From Hirudinaria manillensis (Eukaryota > Annelida > Clitellata > Hirudinida > Hirudinidae), in the NCBI GenBank assembly GCA_034509925.1, contig CM067530.1, forward strand, positions 5,371,001 to 5,435,000: 64,000 bases of DNA, read 5' to 3'. Of the stretch, positions 47,039 through 60,489 are shown piece after piece. The position numbers were made by a program, and so were the translations under genes. The stretch's first letter is position 1, and each line of letters begins with the position of its first letter. Under the pieces are notes generated by a model that saw nothing but the letters and a program-made list of their open reading frames with translations, was not told where the DNA came from and searched no databases.

Positions 47039-47839
47039 CTATTGACATTAGTATATGATGTTGTTGATGCAACGTTTAATTTGTAATATCTTAAAATGAA
47101 ACAATCTTTACTTTATTATTAACATGCTCGCAAAGACAACACCGAAGACCAAATATCAGCGCAATTTAGGGAAAATTTAAAATAATCCAAGGTCTGAAAA
47201 TGTTGTAAACTGAAATAAAATTTCATAAAATGATGCTTTTGTGCCTGTCACGATCAGCACTGGTGAGTCGAAACATAACCGACTTACTTATGGAAGGATT
47301 GTATGAATTAAAAATGATTAAAATCTTTTTCAATTAAATTAAACAAAAAATAAATTAAAATAAATAATACGAGTATAAAGCTGTATGTGAATTAACAGTT
47401 TGTTAACAAACGTTTCAATTTATTGAAAAATTTCTGTCCAATTTTTTTTTTTATTTAAAAGTTTAAAATTAAAAAATGACACCATTTGAAGTTGTGGTGT
47501 TCAAGGATGGATTTCAATTAATATGTTATGGAATGTTTTGTCGTGGAATAACTTTGATGTACTTTTTGAACATTTATGCGTTATATATGTTTAAATATAA
47601 ATAATATAATAATAATAATAATAATAATAATATCGAATAATATATATGTTTAAATATTTAAAAAAAAATTTTGCATGATTTCTATGTAAATAATATTCGC
47701 GCATTTTTTAATTTCCAGATGCTTCAATCAAATCTCGTGATGACGTCATCACCTTCATCCGTGACGTCATCACGAAGGACGTGAAGATTGTTCGCGTCAT
47801 TTTGACTTAATCCTGAACTGCGGAAGGATACGTGATTGA
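47039..47839. other. AT-rich spacer
   Basis: Includes (AAT)n at 47600-47632 and a short inverted pair GTGATGACGTCATCAC / GTGACGTCATCACG near 47738-47775. No gene was recognised. Confidence 0.35.
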
Positions 47840-47965
47840 ACAAATTGTTTGATTGAAGAAGTTTTTGATTGAACGGATTGTTTGATTGAAGAAGTTCTTG
47901 ATTGAACGGATTGTTTGATTGAAGAAGTTCTTGATTGAACGGATTGTTTGATTGAAGATTCATTT
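47840..47965 (-). repeat. 33-bp tandem repeat, about 3.5 copies, open on the minus strand
   Basis: The unit TTTGATTGAAGAAGTTCTTG plus GATTGAACGGATTG-like sequence repeats at 33 bp. A 33-bp period keeps the frame, so the minus strand reads an 11-residue repeat SNNPFNQELLQ in one frame and SSIKQSVQSRT in another. An acceptor-like TTTATTTCAG lies upstream near 48030. Coding status is unproven. Confidence 0.75.
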
Positions 47966-48190
47966 ATTTTTATTGACGAAATTCTTGATTTTAAGTCACG
48001 ACAAATGATTCCCCGAAGCATAAAATCTGAAATAAACACGTAATTATCTTTTATTAGCGCTTGTTTTTTGTTCCGTCTTATTTCGAACACGTGATTTGTT
48101 CGTTGAAATAAGTTTTCCAGTTTGAAAATTATATTTTCTTCACCAGATTGACATGAGCGATAATGATTGAAACAATAATCAACAAACTTA

Positions 48191-48193
<3 letters not shown>

Positions 48194-48267
<74 letters not shown>

Positions 48268-48268
48268 G
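48194..48268 (+). repeat. (AAT)n array
   Basis: About 25 AAT units followed by degenerate AATAGTAAC sequence. Confidence 0.95.
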
Positions 48269-48807
48269 TAACAGTAATAATGTAATAATGTAATACGATG
48301 TCTTCATTAACTGACGACAACGAAAATTATAATTATAGCTAACTGATAATATATAATAATATTATAAAAATAATAATAACAATATATAATATATAATAAT
48401 GTTATAAAATAATAATAATAATAACAATATAATAATGATCGACTGATGACAATAATAATTAGATAATAATGATGAACCGATGATTAGTTGGTAACTGACG
48501 AACACGATGAAAATAAACTCACCGGGGAAACCCGAATAAATGAATAATTCGACATTTTAATTAATCCTATCACAACGTCAGAGATTTTATAAGCTGTTAT
48601 TTCTCGCAAAAAAAAAACTTAATAAATCTTTTTAATATTTATATTTTATTTAGAAAATTTGAAATTCCATTTTTATGTTTCATTTCTTTCTTTAGCGTGG
48701 CATTTGCAGGCATTAAATGTTGTAGTTTGTTGTTGTTGATGAACATAAATGGTGTTAAACCATGTGAACGTTTTGCTCCAAGAGTTACGTCGATGTATTT
48801 GTGAAAG

Positions 48808-48960
48808 AGATTTGTCAACAACAACGACGACAACAATAACAACGACACCAACAACGACGACGACGACAACGTGTTGTTACACGACGACGACAACAACAAC
48901 AACGATGACGACGTCAACAACGACGACGACGACAACCACAACAACACTTTCACAGCAAAG
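48808..48960 (+). repeat. (ACR)n compound trinucleotide array
   Basis: Chains of AAC, GAC and ACC triplets. Poly-Thr and poly-Ser readings are artefacts. Confidence 0.9.
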
Positions 48961-49370
48961 CAGAACATTTTAGTGGCAATTTTACAAGCCATGAAAGACC
49001 TTTAACGACGGACACCACTTTCTATTAAATTATGTTTCCTTTGAACATTTACGCAATTATTTTTATATATTTTTATTTATTATAAGTATTTATAATTTTA
49101 TCCACATATTAAGATATTTACATCTTTGTAACTTTATATATTTTTTAATAAATCATTTATGAATTTATTTATTTATTTATGTATCTATAATTATGTATTG
49201 GCATGAAAATACATTCATGTGCTGTGCATTTGCAATTTTTATATAACTTATTATAATTAGTATTATTAATTTAAATAATAAATAATTTTATTAATAACTT
49301 TAATTAATGGCTTAAAACATTTGAAATTTCATGCGGAAACACTTTTTAACGATTCGTAAAATATTTTGTC
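48961..49370. other. AT-rich spacer
   Basis: Nothing recognised beyond simple AT-rich sequence. Confidence 0.4.
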
Positions 49371-49470
49371 AACATAAACACAAACACAAACACAAACATA
49401 AACACAAACACAAACATAAACACAAACACAAACATAAACATAAACACAAACACAAACACAAACATAAACA
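49371..49470 (+). repeat. (AAACAY)n hexanucleotide array
   Basis: About 16 units of AAACAC or AAACAT. The Lys-His repeat frame across it is an artefact. Confidence 0.9.
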
Positions 49471-49938
49471 TTTATACAAAACCACAAACATTTGTTTGTT
49501 TTCAATCGATTTCAATTCTTTCGGAGTGCATTTGAAAGCGGAACGTGTCTTTTATTTTATTTAATGATTAATTTATTTATTTTCCGTTTAATTAATTATT
49601 TATTTAATTTAATGTTTAATTTATTTTTTATTCAATTTACTGATTCATTCTTTTTTTTTTGTTTTTAATTCCTTAAAATGTTTTAATGTGCTGTAGGCTG
49701 TTGGTGTCCTAAAAATCTTCCAGAAATTTTCACGGTGAGATTCAACGTACGTGAAGAATGAAAAATTGAAACATTTTCTGAGAAATAAAAAAATAAAAGA
49801 TTGAAATAAAAAAAATAATAAAAGATTAATTTCACTTTAATTATAAAACACCATTTCATTTACACCTCATTTATTTACATTGTTCATAAATTAACTGTTA
49901 TTATAATAAATTAACCATTATTGTGCACAAATTAATCA
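49471..49938. other. AT-rich spacer
   Basis: Nothing recognised beyond simple AT-rich sequence. Confidence 0.4.
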
Positions 49939-49941
49939 TCA

Positions 49942-49992
<51 letters not shown>
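49939..49992 (+). repeat. (ATT)n array
   Basis: About 17 uninterrupted ATT units. Confidence 0.95.
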
Positions 49993-49993
<1 letters not shown>

Positions 49994-50242
49994 AGGGAAA
50001 AGGCAGAAGGAAAGCATTGGTGTTATTTGTGTGCAGAAATAAACGTGCCTGGAGCTTGTTTCGCCATCCAAATGTTGTTTCTTGGTTCGATTGCAATGCA
50101 CGATAGATGGCACTTTGTCTTCATGAACCTCATAATTTTTTTATTTTTCATTATTACGTACCTTCTTGGCTCATCTTTACCAACAGAACGAAGAATGAAG
50201 AATCTTGGAAGCAGGAATTACATCTTGTAGTGTTTATAAGTT

Positions 50243-50310
50243 TGTTGTCGTCGTCGTCGTTGTTGTTGTTGTTGTCGTCGTTGTTGTTGTTGTTGTTGTT
50301 GAAATAATAT
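50243..50310 (+). repeat. GTC/GTT trinucleotide tract
   Basis: Alternating blocks of GTC and GTT. Confidence 0.9.
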
Positions 50311-53134
50311 TCGTGGAAGGCATTGAAACGAAGATCACAATTCAATTGAGGTGCAAAATGCTATGGCAGATGAATTGTTGTTTATAGGAGCATCAAACGT
50401 GCTCCGTGCTGAATGGTGCATGCATAATTCATGAGATTGCCTGATCACTAATACTTAATCAACCGTGTTTTATGACTTTGGAACATCAGAAAAACTGATG
50501 TCTCTCTTGAGATCATCTTTTACATCGAAACCATCGGTTTCCAGCGACAATTTCGCGTGTCTGTACCTTAACTCGTCTGGAACGTTGAATGTTTGAAAAC
50601 GAATTTACGTAATTAATAATTGATTTATGATAAAAATTAGTTATGTAATTAATAACCGATTGATGACAAGTTAATTAAATCAATTTATTGATTATTTAAG
50701 CTAATTATTAAATTAATAACAACAATTTACACTGTGAACAAGTGACTGATGCATTGGACAAGTGAATTAATAACCGATCAAGACAACGAAGCCAACGATG
50801 GAAACGTTGCTGCATTCCTTGAAAAGAAACATTCCTCCTACTTCCGTCTGCTTTTAGTTCGTTTCCGGCAACTTGGATGAGTTGACACGAGCAGGATGGT
50901 TACGAGTTCCTTTTCATGTTTTCCACTTTACAAGAAAATCCAACTTCGTTCGCAAAGATTTGCAACTATTAATTTAATATAAATAATTTAATTAATTTAA
51001 AATTAATTAATTAATAAAAAACTTTTAATTCAATTGCGACGAAACATCGTCACCTGTTTGAACCCTTGATTTGCATCGATACCAACTTTTCGACACAAGT
51101 TTCGCTCACTTGGGAAATAAATTTTTATTCATTTTCACAAAAAAGATGCAATAATGTAGATGCACTGGAAATAAATAAATAAATAAAATAACAATAATAA
51201 CAAATAAAAAAAACGAATTTAAATTATTATTTCAATAAGATTTAATTTTAATTTTAAAAAAAAACATTTGCAAATTTAAAATAAAATTGAAAGGAAGGAC
51301 TTAGTGATGATGCGAATGAATGGATGAAAGAATCGCTAACAATTCGATTTGCAATCAAGAACATTGCTCGTATTTTTTGAGATCTTTAAAGACATTTAGG
51401 AAATAATTCAAGGAAATTGGTAAAGACAAAAGATTTAGTTATTTACTATTTATTTAGTTAATAACTCAATTCATTATGAAGTTCATATCCATAGCACGGC
51501 GCTATATAAATGACATATTATTTTTATTATTATTACATATTATTATAAATATATTATTATTATTATTATTATAAATATATATAATAATAATAATTATTAT
51601 TATTATATATAATAATAATATATAATATATAATAATATAATTATTATTATTATATAAAAATGATTTATTGCCTTGATTTTAGTGAATTCTACAGTTTGGT
51701 GTGCGAATATTTACGATAGAATTTGTCATTGAATTTATTTGGATATTAAAGGATATTATTGAATATTATTGAATTTGTATCTCCTCTCTACGTTGGATGG
51801 AGTGAATCATCATTGAAGGTGAAGCATTTCCTGGCAGCTTTATTTATCTATGAAAAATAAAAATGTAATAATTTAAAATTCAAATAAAAGAAATTAAATT
51901 AAAGGAAAATTGAAAAACTTGTCTTAAGAGGTCAAGTACATTCGTTTAAATTAACTAAAACTAATTTTGTTTTATTTTATTTAACGGGATAAATGAAGAA
52001 AATACGACAAAAATATCACGAAGTACGATGTGAAGAGACATTTAACCAAATCGAAGATGGTTTAAAATTACTTCCAAAATTAATTTTAAAACATTTATAA
52101 ATTTATTATTATTTTATGAATATATATTATAAATTATATTATAAATGAATATATAATTATTTCATCGTAAGAATTAAGGAGGTTATTCAGTCATCCGAGT
52201 GTTCGTTTAAATCAAAATAAAAAAGTTCATTTTATAACAAATATTTTTGTTTAATTATTTGGAATTCAAATAAAATTATGTAAAAATATTGCCATTTTAA
52301 TGGTTTGTTATTGATTTTGTGAAAATTTAAAAAAATAATCAAAACATTTTAAATGATTTAAGAAAATTATTTGACAAATATTAGAAATTAAATTTATATA
52401 AATAATAAATGAATTTTAAATTCAGAAATGTCCTAATAACAGCAACATGATATCATAAAGGTAATCAATGTTATCGTACTGACAAGGATATGATATCATT
52501 AATGATGATATCATTATAATTTAAATCCATTTAATTAAATCCCAAGTAACATCATGTTTTTCTTAAACATAACCTCAGAAAATATTGCATATAAGGGCTT
52601 ATATAAACGTTGGAATGATTATTAAATAATAATATTAAAAAACTAATTATTATTAACATTAATTATTAAAAACTAATTAATATTAATTATTTAATTATTA
52701 ATCATATCAATTTTTTAATTAATATCATTAATACTAATTACTTAATTAATAGTAATTATTTAAGTATTATTAATATTAATTAATATCATTAATTATTAAA
52801 AAACTAAGTAATATTATTATTAATAGGAAATGGTTTTAATGAACTCCACTTAATCTGTGATCAGTGAAGAATTAACCCATGATTAATTATAAATTATCTA
52901 AAATTATTTTAAAATTATTATTCAATAATTTTTTAAAAATTCCAAAACTCCGTTAATAAATTCTGAGTTTATTGACATCGTTAACATGGAAATCTCGTCC
53001 GTCATCTTTCGGCCATTTTTCATCGGCACTGAATTATGTATTCAGTTTGTTTACCAACTTTTTATGTTATATCGTATTTAATTCATTTAATTATTCGATT
53101 ATTTAATTACTATTTTTTAATATTATTTCCATCT
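50311..53134. other. AT-rich intergenic region
   Basis: No gene was recognised. It holds a TTATTATTA / AATAATAAT compound tract (51530-51655) and TTAATATTAATT-type sequence (52620-52810). Confidence 0.35.
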
Positions 53135-53549
<415 letters not shown>

Positions 53550-53679
53550 CAGTTAGTATATAAATTTAATGGTGTCTTTAAATTTTTTATGAATTTTCTT
53601 CGTTTTGAAAGAAAAATGTTTTCTTTTCTTTGTTGAGAATGAATGACGTTGATCAACGACTTATGACGATGACAGCGAC

Positions 53680-53770
53680 ATGTCAATGATTACGATGATG
53701 ATGACGACGACGATGATGGTGTCGATGGTGATGACGACGACGATGATGGTGATGATGATGATGACGATCT
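53680..53770 (+). repeat. GATGAC-type trinucleotide tract
   Basis: Compound of GAT, GAC and GGT triplets. Confidence 0.85.
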
Positions 53771-53796
53771 TGTTCTTTTACATGTTTTGTTGGGTA

Positions 53797-53855
53797 GTGT
53801 TGTGTTGTGTTGTGTTGTGTTGTGTTGTGTTGTGTTGTGTTGTGTTGTGTTGTGT
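53797..53855 (+). repeat. (TTGTG)n pentanucleotide tract
   Basis: About eleven units of TTGTG. Confidence 0.92.
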
Positions 53856-55812
53856 CTTTATGTCAATTAATTCCGATAACATATGGAATTTAAAAATTAA
53901 ATTATTTTAAATTTATTTTTATCAAAGAACAAGAATTAAACGATTAATTAATTAAATAAAGTTTATGCACTAAAGCAGTTATTGCCGATTAAATATCAAG
54001 TAAAAATTCAAATTACAACCAATCTTCATTAAAATGTAACAAACAACAACAAGAAAATGTCTTAACATCAACATTTCTCAATATGTCATCACCATCAGCA
54101 GCGTACTCGTAATTACCATCGTCATCATCATCATCATCATCATCGTCATCATCATCATCGTCATCACCATCATCATCATCATCATCGTCATCATCATCAT
54201 CATCGCCATTATCACCGGCACGAGCGCCATCGTCGTGTTCGTCGTGAGACCTTGATTAAAATTCTTGTCAAGTTCATGCCATCAACTCCGATCATTTAAT
54301 TGGTTCCATTGAATTCAAGCCACGAACATTCGCGCCAAGATTTCAATTATTTCGAATTATTTTTAAATGCCGCTTCAGGACAATAAATAAAGACTTGCAT
54401 TAATCATTAATCATTATTCATTAATCATTTCAAACATTTTTTTTTAAATTTTATTTTTTAATTTTATTTTTTACTTTTACATTCGCAAAGAAGAAACCGG
54501 GTCAGGTGGAGGTTCACATCCGATGTTGTTGTTGTTGTTGTTGTTGTTGATGCTACTGTTGTCGCGGTCGTCGTCGTCGTTGTTGTTGTTGCTGCTGTTG
54601 TAGAAATGCTTAAGTATTAAATTAGTACCCACATCATCGTCGTCGTAAGGCAATCCATTGAGTTCTTAAACTCGACGTTGAATTTGATGTTAGACGACAG
54701 TGATGAATATGCAGATACCATGGCAACAGGGGAGTCATTAGCATAAAGAGAATAAATTAACATAAAACATTTCATGGAATCCATCTTGTTACTGCTTTTA
54801 ACAAGTTGTGATCAATTGGCCTGCCATCCCACTTCGTGTCTTGACTTCCTACGAGAACTCTTCCACTCCTTGACGTACGTCATTGACGTATTATTACAGC
54901 ATTTTCCTATTTTCTCGAATTACCAAATAATTACCGTTGATAATTAAGTCATTAATAACCATAATTAAATTTATTGTTAAATTAATCATTTAATTGATGA
55001 TACTTGTTCAGTTCATTTGATATATTTCTTTTGATTGAAGAAGAATGAGGTGTTGTTACTGCTGCTGCTAATGCGGGTGACGATGATGATGATGATGGTG
55101 ATGATGACGACGATGATGATGATGATGGTGATGACGACAATGATGGTGATAGTTACAACGTGGTGGCGAGGTGATAATCGTAGTCTAGATTTCTTTTATC
55201 GACGCTAGTAATAATGGAAACTTTTTCAATGAAATTCTAAAATCAGTCCAGTCTGAACATTGTCTGAATATTGACCTGAATTTAATAAGTTTGTATAATT
55301 TAATGCCCAAAAATGTCTTCAAAAGAAGTAATTGATAAGCCGTTGGGGAATCGTGGAGGTTTAATTCATAAAATCATCTTTGAATCCATCGTTCGCTTGG
55401 GATTTCGACCTGCTTTTGCTTGCGGTTTGAATTTTCTTTATTTTTTTCGGCCATTTTTAACAATTAACAACTAATAATATAATTTGTATTAAATTGTATA
55501 ATAATAATAATATTATTAATATTATTAACTTAACAACTTATTGTGGTTAATTAATTAATTTTAATGTATTTGTTTTAAACATGAAAATGTTTTATAATCG
55601 AATGTTTCTTGATGAAGTATTTTCAATAAAATGTTTTGCAATAAATTTAAAAATTAATACATGGCAAGAAATCCAAATTTTCTCACAATTATAAATTAAT
55701 TACTTTTTTTTATAAATAATTAAGACTCATTTAAAAACTAATTTACACTCTAAATAAATAAATTAATTAATAAATAAATGAATAAATAAATAAATTCCAA
55801 ACATTCGCTCAC
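53856..55812. other. AT-rich region with several trinucleotide tracts
   Basis: Contains (ATC)n at 54118-54210, GTT/GTC at 54525-54600 and GATGAC at 55078-55140. A mixed-composition patch at 54640-54900 has no open frame of note. Confidence 0.4.
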
Positions 55813-56066
55813 CTCTCAAGAAGAACGCACGGATGACATAAAGTTTGAATAATTGTTGGAATTGAATCTCATTGGTCGTCAGGAAGTGACGTAGTTGGGG
55901 GATTCCCAGGCGATGGAAATTCCATTTCTGCGGATCAGCAGGACTTGATGAGAACGTGTTCGCTTCTTCATAACTCCTGCTGACGTCAGAGCCGTGTGTT
56001 ATTTTTATCTTCTTTTCTTCTTCTTCTTCTGTTGTCGTCGTCGTCGTCGTTGTTGTTGTTGTTGTT
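55813..56066 (-). other. Candidate coding exon, host gene unknown
   Basis: The minus strand is open for about 80 codons. It runs through a TTT-EEEE-type codon repeat into RSYEEANTFSSSPADPQKWN, then FHRLGIPQLRHFLTTNEIQF, then QQLFKLYVIRAFFLR, and ends at a strong donor (GAGAG|GTGAGC at 55812). A possible acceptor is CTGACGTCAG at 55980, though the preceding tract is purine-rich. The non-repeat part has a balanced, protein-like composition unlike its surroundings. No partner exon was found and no family recognised. Confidence 0.4.
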
Positions 56067-56499
56067 TATATAATATGCTTATATAATTTGCTTTGGAACC
56101 GTTGTGGAGATTTTATTGTAATTCCCTCGCTTTGAATTTTGTCTGAATTAATAACTCAAATTCTATTAAGTGATTCCTCTTTTAAAAGCCCAATAACATA
56201 CCTCCTTTCATTTTTGGGAAAACCCCCAAAACGCGCTTTCGATAATTCTTAATTAATGTGAAATTAATATTCAACCAAATTTTTATGAATAAATTTATAA
56301 ACATTGTTTACATAACATTCTAAAATTTGAGTAATTGTCGTGACGTATAACATGAGTTATCATTAAAAAAATGATTATTTCCTATTTAGATTGGGCGGAG
56401 TCACAACACGTCATAACACATCATCCGATATTGTTAATAATAACTTTTAACTTTTAATAATTTAGGTGAATAATGAGAGTCTTTATGAATTATTTTAAA
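56067..56499. other. AT-rich spacer
   Basis: Nothing recognised. Confidence 0.4.
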
Positions 56500-56745
56500 A
56501 CATTTAAACACTTAAATAACCTTAAATTACATTTAAATAATCCTTAAATTACATTTAAATAACATTAAATTACACTTAAATAACCTTAAATTACTTTTAA
56601 ATAACCTTAAATTACATTTAAATAACACTAAATTACACTTAAATAACATTAAATTACACTTAAATAACATTAAATTACATTTAAATAACATTAAAATACT
56701 TTTAAATAACATTAAACTACTTTTAAATAACATTAAATTACATCA
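56500..56745 (+). repeat. 21-bp minisatellite
   Basis: About eleven units of ATTAAATTACATTTAAATAAC with C/T and A/C variants. On the minus strand the 21-bp period gives a 7-residue repeat (CNLMLFK), an artefact of the period. Confidence 0.9.
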
Positions 56746-56875
56746 ATGTGATGGTTTTAAAATATTTTCCTAATTAACACTCTAAATGGAACTGAAAATG
56801 ATCCTTCGTAAAATTTTATAAAAGCATAAAAATTGGTGTTCAAATTGAAATCTATTTTTCTAATATTTGAATATT

Positions 56876-57100
56876 TATATTATATTATATTATATTATAT
56901 TATATTATATTATATTATATTATATTATATTATATTATATTATATTATATTATATTATATTATATTATATTATATTATATTATATTATATTATATTATAT
57001 TATATTATATTATATTATATTATATTATATTATATTATATTATATTATATTATATTATATTATATTATATTATATTATATTATATTATATTATATTATAT
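56876..57100 (+). repeat. (TATAT)n pentanucleotide array, left of the R2-like element
   Basis: About 45 perfect units that end directly at ATAATCGGAAAG, the first element sequence. It is the left half of the target microsatellite. Confidence 0.97.
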
Positions 57101-60100
57101 ATAATCGGAAAGACGAGGTCGCCCATGGCCCAGCAAGTCAGGTGCGACAAATCACTTCTGCTACCTCAACGACTACTGAAATATGCCCTCAGGGTTCCTA
57201 CCGAAAGGAGAGGGAGAATGATGAACCCATCACTGGACCTACGGATTTTGACCGGCCTGTTATAACAATCACCGATTTTAGGACTGCCCTGGACAATGGC
57301 GCGCCAGGCAGCAGGTGTATTTGCGGGAAATCTTTTGCTTCAAGGAAGGGAATGAAGATCCATCAGACAAAAATGGGTTGCATTGAGAGACAGCGTCCTG
57401 TCGCGCAAGAGCCGACACATAAAACGCCGAACGACACCGGGCAGGAGGCACACCACAGTCCCGAGTTGGTTCGAGTCTCTCTTCCAGCATCAGACCCAGT
57501 CAGGCAAAGGATCAAATTTCCTCCAAGCAAAGACATGAAAGTGTGGCAAGAACTGGATGGCAATCTCGCAACCGGCCTCAAGAGAGTGATGAAAAGAGAA
57601 GGCACTATGAAGAGCTTCTCCGATTTCATCTACGCTTCCTGCCTAGAGAAGTTCGGGTCTGTCGAAGTCAAGCGCCCCACAAAACCCAAAGAATCCAGGC
57701 GGCAGATCGAGCTACGAAATTTGAAGCGCGAGAAAAGGGTCCTTCGCAGCAGATGGAAGAGTTCGGGTGAGGCCGAAAAGGCCGGTTTGATTGTGCTGTG
57801 GGAGGAGGTCAAAGGAAGAATCAACACCCTCCGTCAAGTAGAAAGGGCGAGACAAAAGAGGTACGAGAGAAGGCGAGCAAGACAAGAATTTTTCAGAGAT
57901 CCGTATCGCTACGGGAGGTCACTGCTCGAACCACCAAAATCAGGGACTCTTGTTGCTTCAAAGACGGAGCTAGAAGCACACCTCACCAAGACGTACACCG
58001 ATGCTCTTCGCAGCACACCGCTTCCTCAGAGAACTGAGATTCTGGAAGCACCTTTCCCGGATCATCCATTTCAAGAGGCAGCTCCATCGATCGAGGAGGT
58101 TAAGGGAGTCGTGAAGAAGGCAAGAAACCGCTCCGCGCCCGGGCCCAACGGGATCCCATATCTGCTTTACAAGAGATGCCCAAGAACGCTCAAGCTGCTC
58201 CACACAATAATAGTTTCCACCTGGGCCAATGCCGCAGTCGACAACGAATGGAAAGTAGCGGAAGGTGTGTACATTCCGAAAGAAAAGGAATCTAAGCACA
58301 TAAACCAGTTCAGGCCTATTTCGTTGTTGAATGTCGAAGGGAAAATCTATTTCTCATGTCTAGCGGCAAGGCTGACTACGTTCATGACAACAAACAAGTA
58401 CATCGACACAGCAGTTCAAAAGGGAGGCATCCCAGGTGTGCCGGGGTGCATTGAGCACACCGCAATGATATGGGAGGCGATCCAGAACGCAAAAAGGAAC
58501 CAACTCAGTCTACACGTCGTGTGGCTCGACCTGGCCAACGCCTATGGATCGGTGCCCCATCAACTCCTCTGGAAGACGTTAGAGATCCACCATGTTCCTG
58601 GAACGGTGATTGAGGTACTCAAGGAATACTTCAACGGTTTCGTGATGCGTTTTTCCACAAAAGATTGCACCACGTGTTGGATCCCTCTGCAGATCGGCAT
58701 AGCCATGGGATGTGCCATTTCTCCATCGCTGTTTGTGCTTGCCATTCAAGTCGTTCTAAATGCAGTAGGAGCTGAGATCCCCGAGATGCGTTTGGGTAAA
58801 GGGGTGTTTATGCCTTCAGTAAAGGTTTTCATGGACGACACCACCATCGTTCTAAACAGGCAGCAGATTGTCCAAAGAGCCCTTGACAAGCTCAATGATC
58901 TACTCCAATGGTGTCGCATGGCTCTGAAGCCCGCAAAATCCCGGAGTCTTTCTCTCACAAGAGGGAGAGTTCGCAGCGACGTGTGCTTCACCGCCGGAGG
59001 ACAACGCATTCCGACGGTCTCAGAAGAGCCAGTAAAGAGCTTGGGAAGAGTTTTTGACGTGTCCCTCCGCGACAAAAACCAGGAGGCAGCCACTGTCAGT
59101 AGGATGACCGACGGTCTGAGAGCGATTGCAGAATCGCCGCTACAGGGCAGATTCAAAGTCTGGCTCCTGCAGTTCGTCCTGCTACCAAGACTGCTGTGGC
59201 CATTGACCATCTACGAAATAGGCCTGCAGTCGGTAGAAGAGATGGAAAGGAAAATAAATCGGTGTACGAGGAAATGGTTCGGGTTGCCGCCTTCGCTATC
59301 GTCGATCGCCCTGTACAGCAGAAGCACACGGTTGAGGCTGCCCCTCAGATCCATCGTTGAAGAATATAAAATTAGCAAAATCAGAACTCAATGGTCGCTC
59401 AACAACTCCAGTGACAGCAGGGTCCGCGACGTCATGCCGCAACTCCGCTCAGGAAGGAAATTCAGAGCCCAGGAAGAAATTGAGGAATCCGAGGCAATCC
59501 TAGCCTTCGAGGAGAAAAGAGGACCCGTGCAGGTAGACCGCCATGGAGTCGGATGGAACCATTTTCCAAGATGGTCCACAGCGAATGTGCAGACAAAAGC
59601 CGCCATGATAATCCAAGAGAGAAGGCGAGAGATGGAGACCGAAAGGATTGCGCTGGCAGTGCAGCAAAGCCAGCAAGGACAGTGGACAACCTGGGAAGAC
59701 GTCATCCAAAGATCCATCACATGGAAAGACATTTGGAAAAAGTCTCCCCTCCGCTTGGCATTCCTCATAAGGTCGGTCTACGACGTGCTCCCTTCCGGGT
59801 CCAACTTACAGAAGTGGGGGATGGTTCAAGACGCCAGCAGCGAGCTCTGCGGAGGTGAACAGTCACTCCGGCACGTGCTTTCATCATGCACGTACGCCCT
59901 TGCTCACGGTCGCTACACTTGGCGACATAACCAAGTCCTGCAGGTCGTGGTCGAAGCGGCTAAGACGGCATGCTCCCAGGCGAATGCCCGAGAAATCGCG
60001 GCACCAAGAAGAATGTACTTCTTAAGAGAGGGCTCAACACAGCACCGCAAAAGGAACATGGCCCAAATGAGGGACTTGCTGTCCACAGCCAAAGACTGGA

Positions 60101-60489
60101 CAGTTGCGGCAGACCTGCAGGGAGAAAGGCACTACCACCAGGTGCTACAAGAGAGCGGCAAGCGGCCTGATCTGGTGCTGGCGTCGGCAGCAACCGATTC
60201 CGTCATTATCGTAGAGCTGACGGTCCCATGGGAGGACCGAATTGATGTCAGCAATGCTCTGAAGAGCGACCGTTATGAAGAGCTGAGGATGGATTTAGAG
60301 GGGAAAGGTTATAGCGCCCGGGTGTTACCAATAGAAGTCGGAGCGAGAGGGCTGGTAGGCAAGTCTACATACGCCTTTCTCAGGAAGATAGGCCTTTCAA
60401 ACAGGCAAACCAAACAGTTCGTCCAGAAAATAGCCGAGTCCGCAGAATCGGCTTCTCACTGGATCTGGACAACGAAGGACCGAAGGTAA
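57101..60489 (+). CDS. RLE-type retrotransposon ORF: zinc finger, RT, restriction-like endonuclease
   Basis: About 1129 codons follow the microsatellite. The frame is open through the repeat to 56833, and no in-frame ATG lies between the repeat and 57351. In order: a zinc finger CICGKSFASRKGMKIHQTKMGC (57316-57384); a basic region with a KVWQELDGNL segment; RT motifs NRSAPGPNGIPY (about 58126), INQFRPISLLNVEGK, IPGVPGCIEHTAMIWEAI, VVWLDLANAYGSVPH, IGIAMGCAISPSLF and catalytic FMDD (58828-58839); a CCHC-like knuckle where the first Cys is Ser (SSELCGGEQSLRHVLSSC, about 59840); and the endonuclease core RPDLVL...IIVELTVPWEDR (about 60163-60240). These proteins nick the target and reverse transcribe from it. 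Start codon use is unclear. It may begin at a non-AUG codon or inside the repeat, or the 5' end may be clipped. Confidence 0.87.

Noticed and set aside
49331..49564. Lys-His repeat peptide (metal-binding-like)
   Set aside because: Hexanucleotide AAACAY array; the flanks look non-coding.
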